From NCBI RefSeq assembly GCF_964340395.1, contig NC_135562.1, positions 20,654,626-20,718,625 of the forward strand: 64,000 bases of DNA. The letters run 5' to 3'. Below, one piece after another: positions 1 to 12,480 of this stretch. Below the pieces are notes generated by a model. It ran no database searches. It was not told the DNA's origin and saw only the letters and a program-made list of their open reading frames with translations. The DNA comes from Glandiceps talaboti. Lineage: Eukaryota > Hemichordata > Enteropneusta > Spengelidae. The translations under genes were made by a program, and so were the position numbers. Within the stretch, counting starts at the first letter, position 1. Each line of letters starts with the position of its first letter.

Positions 1-344
1 CAAGACATATAAAATAGCGAATTTGAATCTTCTTTGAATCTACACACACATGGAGTCATTTCCTTCAAGTCCAGAGTCTGCCTCCAGATCAAATACAAGC
101 GAGATATAAAGACTGATTAGGCCTGACTGGGTGCCTACTATTATAAAAAGGCTTCACTATGTGTCATTCATTATAGAAATTATCATTAATTATGCAAGCC
201 ACACCCACCCAAAACTAATCAGCCCTAAGTTACAATGCCACATAGTAAATTGCAAAACATTTGCTTCAGTACTTTTTGAGATCAGTGGAACAAAATTTCT
301 GCAGAGACAGACAGACATCACCACATTACCTCCCATACGGGAGG

Positions 345-862
345 TAAAAATTACACAAAATATTACTCATTAATTAGTATTATTCCAACACACAGTTACC
401 AAGACAGACAGACATTTTACACTCTGCCTATAAAACTATTTAAGTAGTTCAAATGCACTAAAAATTACACAAAATATTACTCATTAATTAGTGTTATTCC
501 AACACAAAGTTACCAAGACAGACAGACATTTTACACTGTGCCTATAAAACTATTAGTTCGTATGCACTAAAAATTACACAAATATTACTCATTAATTAGT
601 GTTATTCCAACACAAAGTTACCAAGACAGACAGACATTTTACACAATGCCTATAAAACTATTAGTTCAAATGCACTAAAAATTACACAAAATATTATTCA
701 TTAATTAGTGTTATTCCAAAACAAAGTTACCAAGACACAGACATTTTACACCATGCCTATTAAAACTAATTAAAGTAATTTGAATGCACTAAAAATTACA
801 CAAAATATTACTCATCAATTAGTGTTATTCCAAAACAGAGTTACCAAGATAGACATTTTACA
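345..862. repeat. Minisatellite, about 110-bp unit, about 5 copies
   Basis: Five diverged tandem copies of a unit of about 107-114 bp. Each contains the words AAAATTACACAAAATATTAC, TCATTAATTAGTGTTATTCC, a short ACAG run and ACATTTTACAC. Copies begin near 347, 460, 567, 676 and 790. No gene is visible around it, and the first 345 bases hold only a weak partial copy. Confidence 0.85.
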
Positions 863-1670
863 CCATGCCTTTAACCATACTAAAACTAGTTCAGTTATGT
901 GTGTACAGACTATCACTTGCGTTATTATGTAACAAGTGATACATTCACTTCCGCATTCCTTTCTGCCACACATTAATTTTGAAGACGGCTCTGGCAAAAG
1001 TAATGTACGGTTGCAAAACACGAGATCATATACTGATCTGAATAAATCAGACCCCGTGAGGAGTACGGTGCCCAGAGTAATGATCTCGAGATATTACATT
1101 AGAGTTTAACTATTGAGTAAAGTGTTAACTTCATGCCACGACCTAACGGCGTGGCAACACATCACATCACCCCTTCCTGTTTGGGCATTCAAATCTGCAG
1201 TCCCAAAATACAGAACGTGTAAATGAACAGTCAGTCTCTCGTTGTTTCCTGCGAGAAATATGGTGGTGTATTCATACCCTAGGTTCTTGCAATAATTAGT
1301 AACAAGTAGCATCTTGCTAGATGCTAGTAGGTCCATTTGTCGGCGTGTTTTCAGTGAAATGGTGTTAATCTGCACTCCCAACTCCTTCAGCTATGCTTCT
1401 GGCGTGGTCTTGCTTGAATAACCACTTTACTTTGACCGAAGATGTAAAACTACGCACAGATCCATTTAACGTTGGCATTAGGTGTAAAGTAATACTGGTG
1501 AGTCTTGTCTGTGAGTCAGAAACATAAATGTAAATCATTATTTGATATGGGGAGTATATAGTTAAATTTATAGGGGTGTACGAGCTTAGGTACGTACTAC
1601 TTTATTATCGGAAGGATGTAATTACAGAACACGTTGTTACAAGTTGTGTTCGATCAGATATAAGTCAAGT

Positions 1671-1780
1671 CTCGGTTACCCAGACTCTCGCCGCCGGGGG
1701 TCTGCCTACGAGACCTAGACCTCCCCAAACGAGAGGTCTCGTAGGCAGAGCCCCCAGCGGTGAGAGTCTGGGTAACCGAG
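1671..1780. repeat. Long GC-rich palindrome (MITE-like hairpin)
   Basis: Two arms of about 46 bp face each other across a spacer of about 17 bp. The left arm starts CTCGGTTACCCAGACTCTCG and the right arm ends with its near-perfect reverse complement. A shortened relative lies at 30612-30667, so this is a dispersed family rather than a unique hairpin. Bases 863-1670 outside this element show no gene. Confidence 0.85.
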
Positions 1781-1961
1781 ACTATATGCTCGGCTCATAG
1801 ACCAGCCACCCATGTACCCAGGTACTATGATCGGATCGACCAGCTACCACGGCGCCTCTTGTAGACAACAATGTTGTGACTTTGTTTTTGTTTTTATTAC
1901 GTAAAATTCTCAGACAAGATGTATAATTTGTAAAAATACAAGAGCTGAATTGATCAATATT

Positions 1962-2230
1962 AAATTAAATTGAATTGAATTGAATTGTTTATTCACCAGA
2001 AATAGAACAGAATAACATTTTATGTACATTTCAAAAAGGAGGTTGATTGGATAATATATCTGGTGAGGGCCGCAGAAATAGTTCGATCTGGACTAGTCTA
2101 GTCTGTGACACTGACAAAACAAGAAAAAAAATACAAGTGTGTAACTTGGCAACAAAAAGTAAGAAAGAAAGAAAAGGGATATCTACAAATACGATACAAT
2201 AATTGAACAAAATATTTACATATCTCATAA
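1962..2230 (-). mobile_element. Probable 3' end of a LINE or SINE
   Basis: Read on the minus strand, the segment ends with a polyadenylation-like GAATAAACAATTCAATTCAA and a short (ATTCA/ATTGA)n-type tail. Such microsatellite tails mark the 3' ends of L2/CR1-type elements. No coding remnant is recognisable, so only a 3' UTR piece seems to be present. The left border is clear and the right border is a guess. Confidence 0.4.
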
Positions 2231-2874
2231 TAATTTAAATAAAATTTATACCAATTAGAGAAAAAAATATAAGAGCGGCTAAATGATAAGGCTGAGTAGA
2301 GAATTCACGGCAGGGGGCCTGGGGCTGGGGAGAATCGAAATTGGGGCGACCGTGAACTATTTTCCTCAAGATTTGAACCAAGTTAAAACTCAGGAAATTT
2401 GGATTCTAAGGGAGACCCCCCCCCCCCCCATGAGAGCTGTACATATTCCCATCTCAAGCTTTCCCCTTGACTGTCAACAGTCGTCTTGACTTTTTTTTGT
2501 AATTTATTGTTGCCGCTGAAATTAATGGAATTGAACATGGTGTGTGCAGGACGTTCCATGAAGTCAAGACTACATTTAGGTGTTCTAATCCTCAGTAAGT
2601 AGATTTCGGCAAGCTAGAGAATGCCCGGTTGAAAAATCAAGCAAAGTTAAACTTTGGCTTTGAAGCGTGTTCTTGCAATTGTGTGTGAGTGAAACAAAAC
2701 ATTTTGTAAAGCGCAATACAGGCACTACCTCGGAAAAAAATCTTGTATTCTCAACATATTGTAGACAAATTAAGCATATGGTATTTTTAATGATTTCGAG
2801 ATGATTGAAAATTGCAAAATGCTCACAATATATACTACTTCTTTTGTTCACTACTCAGATAAAAGAGCGGGTCT

Positions 2875-5830
2875 TTCTTCTTTCTTTTTTTTCTTCTTTT
2901 TTTCTTATTATTCTTTATTCAAGTTTTGAAAAAAAAAACAGAACAAGAACAAAACAAAACAACAGACAATGAAAGAAAGTAAGTACACTGCTCGAGAGTT
3001 AAATATCTTATGAAAATACATTATACAAAGTTCAAAGTTCAATGTTCAATTTATGCCTCAAGGAATGACCATTTGGTCAGATGAATTTCCAACTTGTCTT
3101 TGTCTTCAGCAATTTGCTTTTCTACATTTCGAGCTTGTTTCACTCTGAAGAGAAAATTTTGAAAGTTTGGAAGTTTACATTGCAGTTTACAGTTGTAGAG
3201 GTACTGTTTTGCAAGAAGGAACAAAAAGTTAATAACCATAGGGAAATGGTAGGACCCTAACATCACGTGTTGCAGGGTGATGGGTGAGAGGTGTAAATCC
3301 TCTTGTTTCATGAAGGTATCTTTAATAATGTCCAAAAGGCCTGGGAAAATCTACAGTGAAAAAACAGATGATACGAAGTTTCCACCTCTTCGTGACAAAA
3401 AGTGCACTCGGGATTATCCACTTTAGGGGGAATCATTCTGAACAAGTCCCTGTTTGTGAACAATATACGGTGTAATAGTTTATACTGAAACTCTCTGGAC
3501 TTTGTGCCGATCGCTACTTTAAAGGGCAATACGTAATATTTTGATAACTGGAAGAAAGAGATATGGAAATCCTTCATAAAGTAATTTGCACTTGTAGGCT
3601 CTTGAAACTTTTTGCCAATGAAGACCTTCTTAACAGCCTTACGGTCGATTTCGGAGGCTTCAATACATTCATCATTTATATAAATATTGGGCACTGAATT
3701 ATTATCCGCGCTTATCTTAACCCTATTATAAGCAGGCATTGAAAGATTTGCCTTCAATGGAGCAGGTATAGCCGTAAAAAGTCGAGACACATGAAAAAAA
3801 TCTAGCCTAGAGAGGCCATACTTATGTATTAGAGAAGGGCCCTTAAGTGGACGATTGTTTTCAAACAGATCGTTGGCAAAAATAATTCCCTTTGTTTATA
3901 GTAATGTCATTGTTGTTCCATAAAATTTTACGACCGATTTCAAGATTCTTTGGATCAGTAGCATACAAATCTGCCCAGGCTGAGAGTGCCTCTTTGTAAA
4001 AGTTTGAAAAACTCAACTTTAGGTTACTAATGCCAAAATGACAATTAAACAGAAAATTTCCTCCTATAGACTGTAAGCGCCTTTGGAAAAGCTTTTTCCA
4101 AGGATGGGTGATGGAGGGATCAAAGAATCGTTTTAACCACATGATGCGGAAGGTCTTGTGCATTGTAAAAATGTCTGGTGCTCTAAGACCACCATCGCCC
4201 ATTTCTGAAATCAACACATTTCTTGAAATACGGTCTCGACCATTCCAAATAAATTGAACAATTTTGCTGTTAATACTGTTAAGAATTTCTTTAGGGACAT
4301 ATGACATTCTCATAATGTACACTAATTTCGAGATAGCAAGACTCTTTACAATTTGTATTTTCCCCAATAATGACAAACTGCGTTGTTTCCAAAAACGCAA
4401 TGTTGATTCCAAACTTTCAATTGGCTTAGCATAATTCAACGCTGTAGCCCATTGAGTATCATGTGAAATGTAAACCCCTACAATTTTCAATGGTTTTGAA
4501 GCACACTTTATACCAAAGGGCTTGTCTACTCTACTTTTCCAGGGTCCAAGCCAAATGGCTTCGGTTTTCTCAATGTTCGTTTTCAGACCAGAAATTTTAC
4601 CAAAACTATCAAGTAAATCAAAAAGATGCTTTATGGAAGACTCATCCCCAACAAAGCAGGTTAGATCATCGGCGAAAGCGCACTCGGTAACAACTGTATT
4701 ACGCAAATGAATACCTTTGATATTTTTGTTAGCCCTTAGAGAAATCAAAAAGACCTCTAAGGCTAAAATGAAGAGAGATGGGGATAGCGGATCTCCTTGA
4801 CGGACTCCTCTTTCAATTTTGAAATATCCTGTTGTGTCTCCATTATTCATGACTGAACTCTCAACATCTGAGTAAAAAGTTCTAACCCACTTTATCACGG
4901 ATGGTCCGAAATTAAAGGCGTTTAAGCAGGCAAATAAAAAATTCCACTCAAGAGAATCAAAAGCCTTTTCAAAATCTATTGCTACTAAAATACCTGGGAT
5001 GTTTAGCTCAGACGTACACGCAAGTACTTCCTCAATCAAACGGATACAGTCAGAGATGTCTCTGCCTTTCACAAAGGCCGATTGAGTATGAGAAATAATA
5101 TTTGGTAGGATCTTTTCCATTCTTTTTGAAATGCAACGTGACCCAATCTTGGCATTAATATTAATCAATGACATCGGTCGCCAATTTTTAATGAATTGTT
5201 TGTCTTTACCAACTTTTTCTATGAGAGTAATAATACTTTGACGCTGAGATGTCGACATACAACCTTTTTCATGAGCATAGTTAATTGAATCACATACGGT
5301 CCTACAATGTGCCAAAAACTAACATAAAATTCAACCGGGAGGCCATCGTTACCAGGTGTTTTTCCTTTTGGCATAGAGATAAGGGATTTTATATGCCTCC
5401 CCAAGGGTAATCGGACCTTCTAAACTGTTTTGTTCATCTTGTGAAAGTTTTGGAATATTCAACTGAGAAATAAAATTATTTGTATTACTGGTGTTTTGAG
5501 AATGACTATGATGACTCGACTGCTATACAGATTACTATAAAACGATTTCAATTCTGAGAGAATCTCTGACTGGTTCCGTTTGACCTAGACCTCGCTATCA
5601 CTACCAATGATTGTCTGGATATGAGACCTGGTTTGATTTCTCTTTTCAAGGCCTAGAAAATATTTCGTACTCTTTTCACCCATTTCCACCCATATCGCTC
5701 TAGAGCGGACAATTATCCCTTGGGTGATAAAGTCGTCTTTCTTTATTTCAGACAATTTAAAACTAAATTGAGTACCTCAAAGTCTTATTTTTCGGGAATG
5801 GTAAATCACCGAGAGGAGATATTTTCCAAA
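2875..5830 (-). mobile_element. LINE copy A, L1/Tx1-like, 5'-truncated and frameshifted
   Basis: A non-LTR retrotransposon relic. On the minus strand the reverse-transcriptase region (about 5400-3860) shows the L1-group sequence blocks NWRPMSL, SAFVKGRD, DFEKAFDS, RGVRQGDPLSP and the catalytic AFADD. The C-terminal part (3790-3308) ends in a Cys/His cluster, CTFCHEEVETSYHLFFHC. Upstream, degenerate sequence near 5640-5700 still reads STKYFLGLEKRN, an L1-type block before the RT domain. No endonuclease is left, so the copy is 5'-truncated. Frameshifts fall near 5300 and 3870. The 3' end has AATAAA near 2921 followed by an impure A-rich tail (2875-2915), as in L1-group elements. It is inactive. 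The family assignment rests on motif memory only. Confidence 0.88.
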
Positions 5831-6027
5831 CACAATGTTTCACTCATCAAGTCAAACATTTAATCACCATGACAAAAGCTTTGCCACTATAATTATCCGA
5901 ATATATGAAATCTCATAACTACAGATTGTATTCAGATTCAATGCGATGATCTCTATAATATAGTAAGGTTCCATTTGTCAAAATTTGGCAAAATACTTGT
6001 GTGAATCACCTAGTGTTAGCTAATGTT

Positions 6028-7133
6028 CTAAACCATGCCCATGGCCCACACTTCACTATGTAGTACAGCATTGAATTCTGCATGGAATTCTGGGTAATTT
6101 CCATACACCAATGGCAATTCCAACAAATTTGAGCAAGTGTGTGAGACTGGACGACGTTGGATACCATCAAGTTTTACGAAGCAAACTCTTATTGGATCAC
6201 CCGGCATGATATCAGCCCCTGTAAAGAACCGTAGGAAATACTTCAGAGTTTGACCATTTACTTCTCTGAGATACCGTTGAAGGTGGTTCGCGACGGTCTT
6301 GTCCTCGCTACTCATGGGATCAGAGAACAGTAATTTTTTAATTACTTTCCTCATCGTAGGCTTTTTCTCATCGTAGATTCTTGCGATAGCCACAGCATCC
6401 ATTCCGTTGGCAACAGATCGGAGTATGGGTTTCCATGAATCCGCTATAAACGCCGGCTCCTGCACTAGCTCTTTATGTGCGATTTCCAAGATTATCTTTC
6501 GAATGTTGTCAGCCCTTGCCTTGCCTTGGTATCTGTCTGCATTGATGGTTGTCAAGGAAATCGACAAGTTCGTCTTCGTCTACTCCCTGAAAGCTATCGA
6601 TGCCTTCTTCTATTAACCCCCGTTTCTTTGTTGTGAGGTAAAAACGCAACATGCGAAAACCCGTTCTCTCGTAAAACTGCTCAACTGTACTTACTCCATC
6701 GAGGCTGTTTTCTGTTATGTCTCATACATCAAATTCGAAGTCATCAATGATTCCCTTAGGTGATCTACCATTTTGGAAAAATAACGGCTTGCCAAGCTCC
6801 AGTAGGTCACGTTTTCTGTATGTCTTGTCGACTGACAAACTCCTCGTGCCGCCTCCCTTTTTGCTACGTACTTGCCTGTATGATTAGCCCACATGGAACA
6901 CAGCACCTGTCTTAAAACTAACCTTGTCACTTTCCATCTTATCGATTTCTTCGGAAGACATGCCCCGGCGTCTTAAAAAATCATAAAAACAATCGGCCAT
7001 GACTTGGTTGCGATTGCAGAAGTGCCTGTAATGACGAGGAAACACAGAACACAAGTTTGTAACTTCAGACAACACGGTGATAATTGAAACTCTAAAAACA
7101 CTGCCGCCAAAGCGATCAAAACCACGGCAACCT
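6028..7133 (-). pseudogene. HECT-domain E3 ligase-like gene fragment, decayed
   Basis: The 3' part (6567-6028) encodes the C-terminal lobe of a HECT domain: KYFLRFFTGADIMPG, then a DGIQRRPVSHTC block whose Cys occupies the thioester position, then LELP and PEFHAEFNAVL, with the stop 16 residues beyond. HECT enzymes pass ubiquitin from this Cys to a substrate. Upstream, the same strand encodes GGGTRSLSV and FFQNGRSPKGIIDDFEFDV, blocks I associate with uncharacterised invertebrate HECT proteins. The exon probably begins after a TTTCAG acceptor near 7134. The frame is broken by TAA at 6884-6886, by TGA near 6719, and by a frameshift near 6545. A pseudogene or a transposon-carried copy is most likely. 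Bases 5831-6027 and 7134-7560 show nothing else. Confidence 0.75.
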
Positions 7134-7693
7134 GAAATTAAAAAAAATACGACCAGTGCACAACTTTACAGTTTTTAAAAATGTTTATCCATATGCTAGT
7201 CCATGCTAACAATAGGTGTTCATTTGCTGAATGACTATCCAGTTGCCCATCCAACCATCTTTTGCGACATACGCGCTCGTTTGGCTGTTGCTATGGGCGT
7301 GGTCATGTTGTTAGATATATTTGCATCAATTTTTTAATGGTTTTAGAAAATAGCTAAATAAAACCCCATTCCAGTATAATGTTAGTGTCAATGCATGTCT
7401 TCTATAACATTACAATTGTCTGTTGGCATTGTTAAAATAGTTGACAGCATAGCAGGAATATCCTGACATTTTTTGATACGTACCATAAATTACATCATGA
7501 CATAGCTTATTGATGATATCTAAATATAAGGTTTGAATTAAGTGGAGTGCAAGGGGTGGTTAAGTTATAGTTATAGTTTATTGCAATAGGTCTACTGACC
7601 AATGAGCATACATTGCAAAAACAATTCAAAAACACATACGTTACGTAATTAAATAAATACATAAATGGAGAAGGTAGGAATATTAAAGCAATA

Positions 7694-10600
7694 TTACATA
7701 AACAATTCATTTCTGATTTTAAATGCTTTGTATATAAAGAGGCCAAGTTGCCTAACAACACGCTCGTTGTCACAGGAAATTAAATCAATGAATTTGAAAA
7801 ACGTTGGTTGCCTCCAGTAATACTGTTGAATGTACTTATGTCTAGTAGCCTCGTATTTAGGACATACTAAAACAAAATGAAATTCATCTTCGATAACAGA
7901 ACAACTAGAACACTGCCTTAGTTCCAGTGCCTTTCTAGGCTTGGTCCATCTACCTGACTCAATTTCAAGGTTATGAGAAGACACTCTTAATCTAGTCAGG
8001 GCTTGTCTGAAGCGATGTACTGTAATAATGTTAAGATAGGGTTTAAAACAAAAACTATCAAAGTGCTTGTAAAGTCTTGCTCTTGTTGAGTTACCTAGTC
8101 TACTGTTCCAATTCTGTGCAAAGTTATCGGACAAACGCTGCTTGACGAGTGAAAGGAACCTACCCCCCCCCCCCCGTCACCCACACCCTGCTGAAACCAG
8201 GCATACATTACCCCTAGCTCAGCAAAAAGAATCTTAACGGACAATGCCCAGCTGTGACGTCTGGGGTATTGCTGCAAATCAGAAATTAAAACATTGTATA
8301 CTCTGTTAATGTATTTCTTTGAATCACTTTGTATAATCTTTAACCAAAACTTTACAATTCTATACAAACGTACAATGCGACAAGGCAATCTACCAAGCTC
8401 TCCATAAATAAAATCATTCTGAGTGCTCTGTTTAACACCAAGTAGTTTTTTACAAAATAAAAGGTGAACTCTTTCAGTAGCATCAGCCTGAGCAAAACCC
8501 CACACCTCAGCACAATAATTCAAAATTGGTGAAACTAAAGTATCAAATAAATATAATACATGACTGGGAGTAAGATTTTCAAATTTTTGCAGGTAAGTAT
8601 TTAATTGAAATATTGCTTTCTGTGCTTGACCAGCTAAGGTCAATTGAGCTTCAGCAAAAGATCCCCCAGGCGTGAAAACAATCCCAAGATACGTAAATTT
8701 ATTTACAATAGAAAGTATTTCTTGGCCATACTTAAAACACAAGTTTCTCTCCAAAGAGCCACCCTTTCTGAAAATCATAATCTTGGACTTTGAAATATTT
8801 ACTTTCAGACGCCACTTTTGACAAAAATTATGCAAAATATCAAGCCCTTTCTGAAGACCCACTTTTGTTTCAGAAAAAATGGCAATATCATCGGCATAAA
8901 GTAACATAAACATTTTGAAATAACCAACATCAAGACCCTCTCCACCTTTAAGAACAAATTCATCTTCGATATCATTAACAAAAATGGAGAAAAGGAACGG
9001 TGACAGACATTCACCTTGCCTAACTCCAGTAAAGACTGTAAACCTCTCACTCACTTCATTATGAAATTTAACACGGGATTTAGCTTCCTTATACATAGAC
9101 ATGATGATATTTAAGATTTTTCCCCGCACTCCGGATTTAATGAGTTTGTACCACAAATTATCTCTAACCACATAGTCAAATGCCTTAGTAAAATCAATAA
9201 AACCACACCAAAGTCTTTTACCACAATTAAGAAGGTGTGTAATCAGCCCATGAAGAACAAAATTGTTGTCAATGTACCCATCCCCTGACAAAACCCTGCT
9301 TGTGCTTCAATGTACACAGATTATGTTTCTGCCCACTCAGTCAATCTATTGTTTAATATTCTAGTAAACAGTTTACCTAATGTACTTAACAACGTGATTC
9401 CACGATAGTTACCAACATCGCGAACATTTCCTTTCTTGAGCAGTGGTACAATATCTCCAATAGCCCAGAGTTCCGGGAAATACCCAATATAGAAAATAAC
9501 ATTAAATAAAGTATACAATACATTTAATAAAGTTGGTGAGCTATTCAATAAAAATTCATTAAGTATCTTGTCTGGGCCAGCACTTTTTCCATTGTTCAAT
9601 TGACTTATTGCCTGTGTGATTTCATCTTTGGACACCTCACCATCAAGCTCACTGAACATAACCTGGAATTCATCACTCACATATCTCTCAAGAGTAAACT
9701 TAACATCAACATCCGCAGTGTAAAATGGGTCCCTGGGGTTATTCACCTCACGAAAAAAGCCGGCGAACTCTGAAGTGTCAATTCTCGGTTTCACACTATG
9801 TGCAGCCCCTCGAAGCAATTGAAGTTCAACTTGCCAACTTCTGAGTACTTTTTGGCATTTTGTGTACGCAAGGAAACCAAATTAAGTGTTTGATCCTCGT
9901 TGTATTTACGCCTAGCCCTGCGTAGTGCATTTCTGTAATTCGAACGCGACTTAATCATATTTCACCTATTAAAATCATTCTTGTCACCCCTGAAAATATT
10001 CAATGCCTCATAGAACTCTTTCTTTTTGTCTTTGCATGGTTGATCTAACCACGAAATGTTATTGATCCTATTATGTATCAGAATGGGAATAGAATTACTT
10101 TTGAAATTAATATCTTTACGCATTGGTGATGCACACGACTCTATATGCTTTACTGGGACATTTAACTGTGTATCAACCATACTACTATCAACTCCTGTAA
10201 CTGATAAATTGCCTATAATACTTAGAAGGGTCTCTTCAGACTCGTTCTTCCGAAGGTTCTGAATATAACTGTCGGCCAGCAACAATGGACTCCACCTGTA
10301 GATATAATCTACCTTACTTACATCATGGGCGTCTGCTTCGAAAATTTCGCGTTTGGTTGTACTATTCAACAGAGAAGTCGAAAAAGAAATAAGGCAGTGA
10401 TCAGAGACAATGTTAGGGTCAGCAACGCAGAATGAGTTAAGACTGTCAAAAATAGTTTTACTCGCTAACACATAGTCAACTGTACTCTGACCATTGTGTG
10501 TATAACATGTAACTTTACCTATACCATTGTCCTCACCACATCTACCGTTCAATATTCTAAGTGAACTTTGTTTACAGAATTCCAGTAAAAGTGTACCATT

Positions 10601-11219
10601 TGCATTTATACCCAGCTTATCCTGAGAAACCCTTGGTGAACAAACGTCAAGAATGTATTCATTAGGGACAGGCACATGCACCTGACTATCATCGACAATG
10701 TAGTCCGGCCGGCCTTTCACCTGTTCTCGCATTCATGTCCCCACATACAATAAATGAACAACCAATGAAATTGGCAGATAATTCCTCCATCTTTTCAAGA
10801 ATCCTGTCAAATACAGACCTGGAAACAAGTGTCTCTCTGCTAGAACCAGAGGGAATTACATAACAAAGACATAGAAATAAAATTGTGCTGTCATTCTCAA
10901 TACGAACCCACGCTATGTCATCAGCGTCTGAATTGACAAACTTAACTTTACTAAATATGGTTGATTTGAAATATAAAATAAGGCCTCCAGAATTGCGTTT
11001 AGTACCAGGTTTCCTAAGTGTCCTATTTAAAACAATATATTCAAAACCCTCTACAACTAATTCAGTCTGTTCCGATATCCAGGTTTCAGTGAATAAAAGT
11101 ATATTGTGTGACTCGAAAATTTCTACAACCTCGGGTAACTTTAATTTGCTAAAACGTTTACTAACAAGGCCCTGTGCATTTAATAAGGCAATTTTAAGCG
11201 GTACCTCCTCCAGATCTCC
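7694..11219 (-). pseudogene. LINE B ORF2: endonuclease plus reverse transcriptase
   Basis: ORF2 opens immediately after the ORF1 TAG, in the same frame and with no nearby ATG. The endonuclease part reads KIALLNAQGLVSKRF, then ILLFTETW, then FIVCGDMNARTGERP. A frameshift near 10710 follows, then TVDYVLAS and IVSDHCLISFS, the His-containing endonuclease motif. The reverse transcriptase follows: YRGITLLSTLGKLFTRIL (9818-9321), FIDFTKAFD, GVRQGECLSPFLFS and LLYADDIAIF (9291-8095). The C-terminus (8134-7694) carries CSSCSVIEDEFHFVLVC. Another break coincides with an 11-base C run near 8170. Function by family: nicking the target and copying the element RNA into DNA. Confidence 0.87.
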
Positions 11220-12470
11220 CTATGGAACCAAAGTGCTGTTGCTTGACGACTGCGCTGAAACTTGGCTTGCAATGTCAACATACGACGACTCAGCCTCCGA
11301 TAAACCAATTTCAGATGTGGGCCGTACACGACTCCTCGCAGAAAATTCACTGGATTCGCGATCTTTCATAGTATCTTGTTGGGAGTACGATTTAAATGAA
11401 TCTTCATCCGAACTATGTGAACTGTATGACCCATCGGAAGAATTGTCACCGCGGCGATCTTCGTGAATCGTAGTAAACTCGTGTGATGGGCCTGCAACAC
11501 TAACTTGACTTGCGCTATCCGATGACACCTGTTGATCCGTACCTCTGGCATTAACACTACGATCGTTGTTTGATACTGCTTGACCACGTCGCCCACTAAG
11601 TACTTTATTCCAATCTGGAAAGCAATCTTGGATGATTTTACCATTTACCAATAACTTGGCTGGATACGTAATTGAGACTCGGTTGACCTTGTTATTCCTC
11701 GCTTCCTTGTAGATTGGCCACAGTGATTTCCGAGCCACTACAATCTCAGCTGGGTAGTCGCGATTAATGCCCAAATCTGAACCCTTCAATCGATATGCGT
11801 TCTTCATTATAATCTCGGTATCGTAGTAGTCTCTAAATGCGACAATAATTGGTCTCGAGAAGCGCTTATTACTATAACCTAGTCGATGGGCTCTCTCAAT
11901 GTACATATTATCACTTATACCAAGTTTCTCATTAATAAATGTACGAATCAATGAAGAACAGTCTTCTTCACGGGATTCAGCAATACCCCTAAAAATCAGG
12001 TTTCTTCTGCGACTACGTGCTTCAATGTCGATAGAACGATACTCAAGTAACTTCAATCTATCTGCATAAGATTCTATGGAGGACTCAACTTTCTTTAAGC
12101 GGACTGGTAATTCTAATAACTTGTTCACCTGGATGTCTGTGTAACTTGTTTTTGCTTCAATTACCTCAAGTTATTCCAGGATTAAGGAGAGAATATCACT
12201 TGATACCATATCTTGCTGTATCCCTTGTCCTTCTCCTGACCCAGTATTCATACGCTTCCGTTTCTCCGGAGCACGACCTCTTAAACCATCATTGGTGCCA
12301 CTAGTAGTACCTTCCACGAGGTCCAAGTCATCGTCGCCATCTTGACTTGAGAGTAACTCAAATCGATTACTACATGTACTTCTTAGACTCTGGGTACCAG
12401 CTCCACGGCTGTTTACACCACCACGACCACCGCGAGTCCTCACCTTGGAACTTCCCGTAACTTTAGGCAT
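11220..12470 (-). pseudogene. LINE B ORF1 (RNA-binding protein), split by one nonsense codon
   Basis: Reads from ATG at 12470 as a basic, Gly/Arg-rich start (SSKVRTRGGRGG), then a heptad-like stretch (LLELPVRLKKVESSIESYAD), then RRRNLIFRGIAESREEDC, IERAHRLGY and a C-terminal domain. This is the layout of L1-type ORF1 proteins, which coat LINE RNA. A TAA at 12171-12173 interrupts it, but the frame is the same on both sides (12470 and 12128 differ by 342 bp), so a single point mutation explains the break. The ORF ends with TAG at 11220-11222. A Ser/Asp-rich tail occupies the last 100 or so codons. Confidence 0.85.
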
Positions 12471-12480
12471 TGTCGTTTAA

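Larger units (their letters stand above)
7560..12480 (-). mobile_element. LINE copy B, two-ORF L2/CR1/Jockey-group-like, nearly full length
   Basis: A non-LTR retrotransposon running from ORF1 (12470) through ORF2 to a 3' UTR ending near 7560. The 3' end is not poly(A): on the minus strand it reads GCAATAAACTATAACTATAA, an AATAAA followed by a short TATAAC-type microsatellite, as in L2/CR1-type elements. ORF1 has a coiled coil and RRM-like region. ORF2 has an apurinic-type endonuclease, reverse transcriptase with YADD, and a C-terminal Cys/His cluster. Only a handful of disruptions are seen: stops at 12171-12173 and near 9321, and frameshifts near 10710, 9270, 9850 and 8165. The copy is therefore fairly young but dead. 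The 5' end upstream of 12470 was not resolved. Confidence 0.9.
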
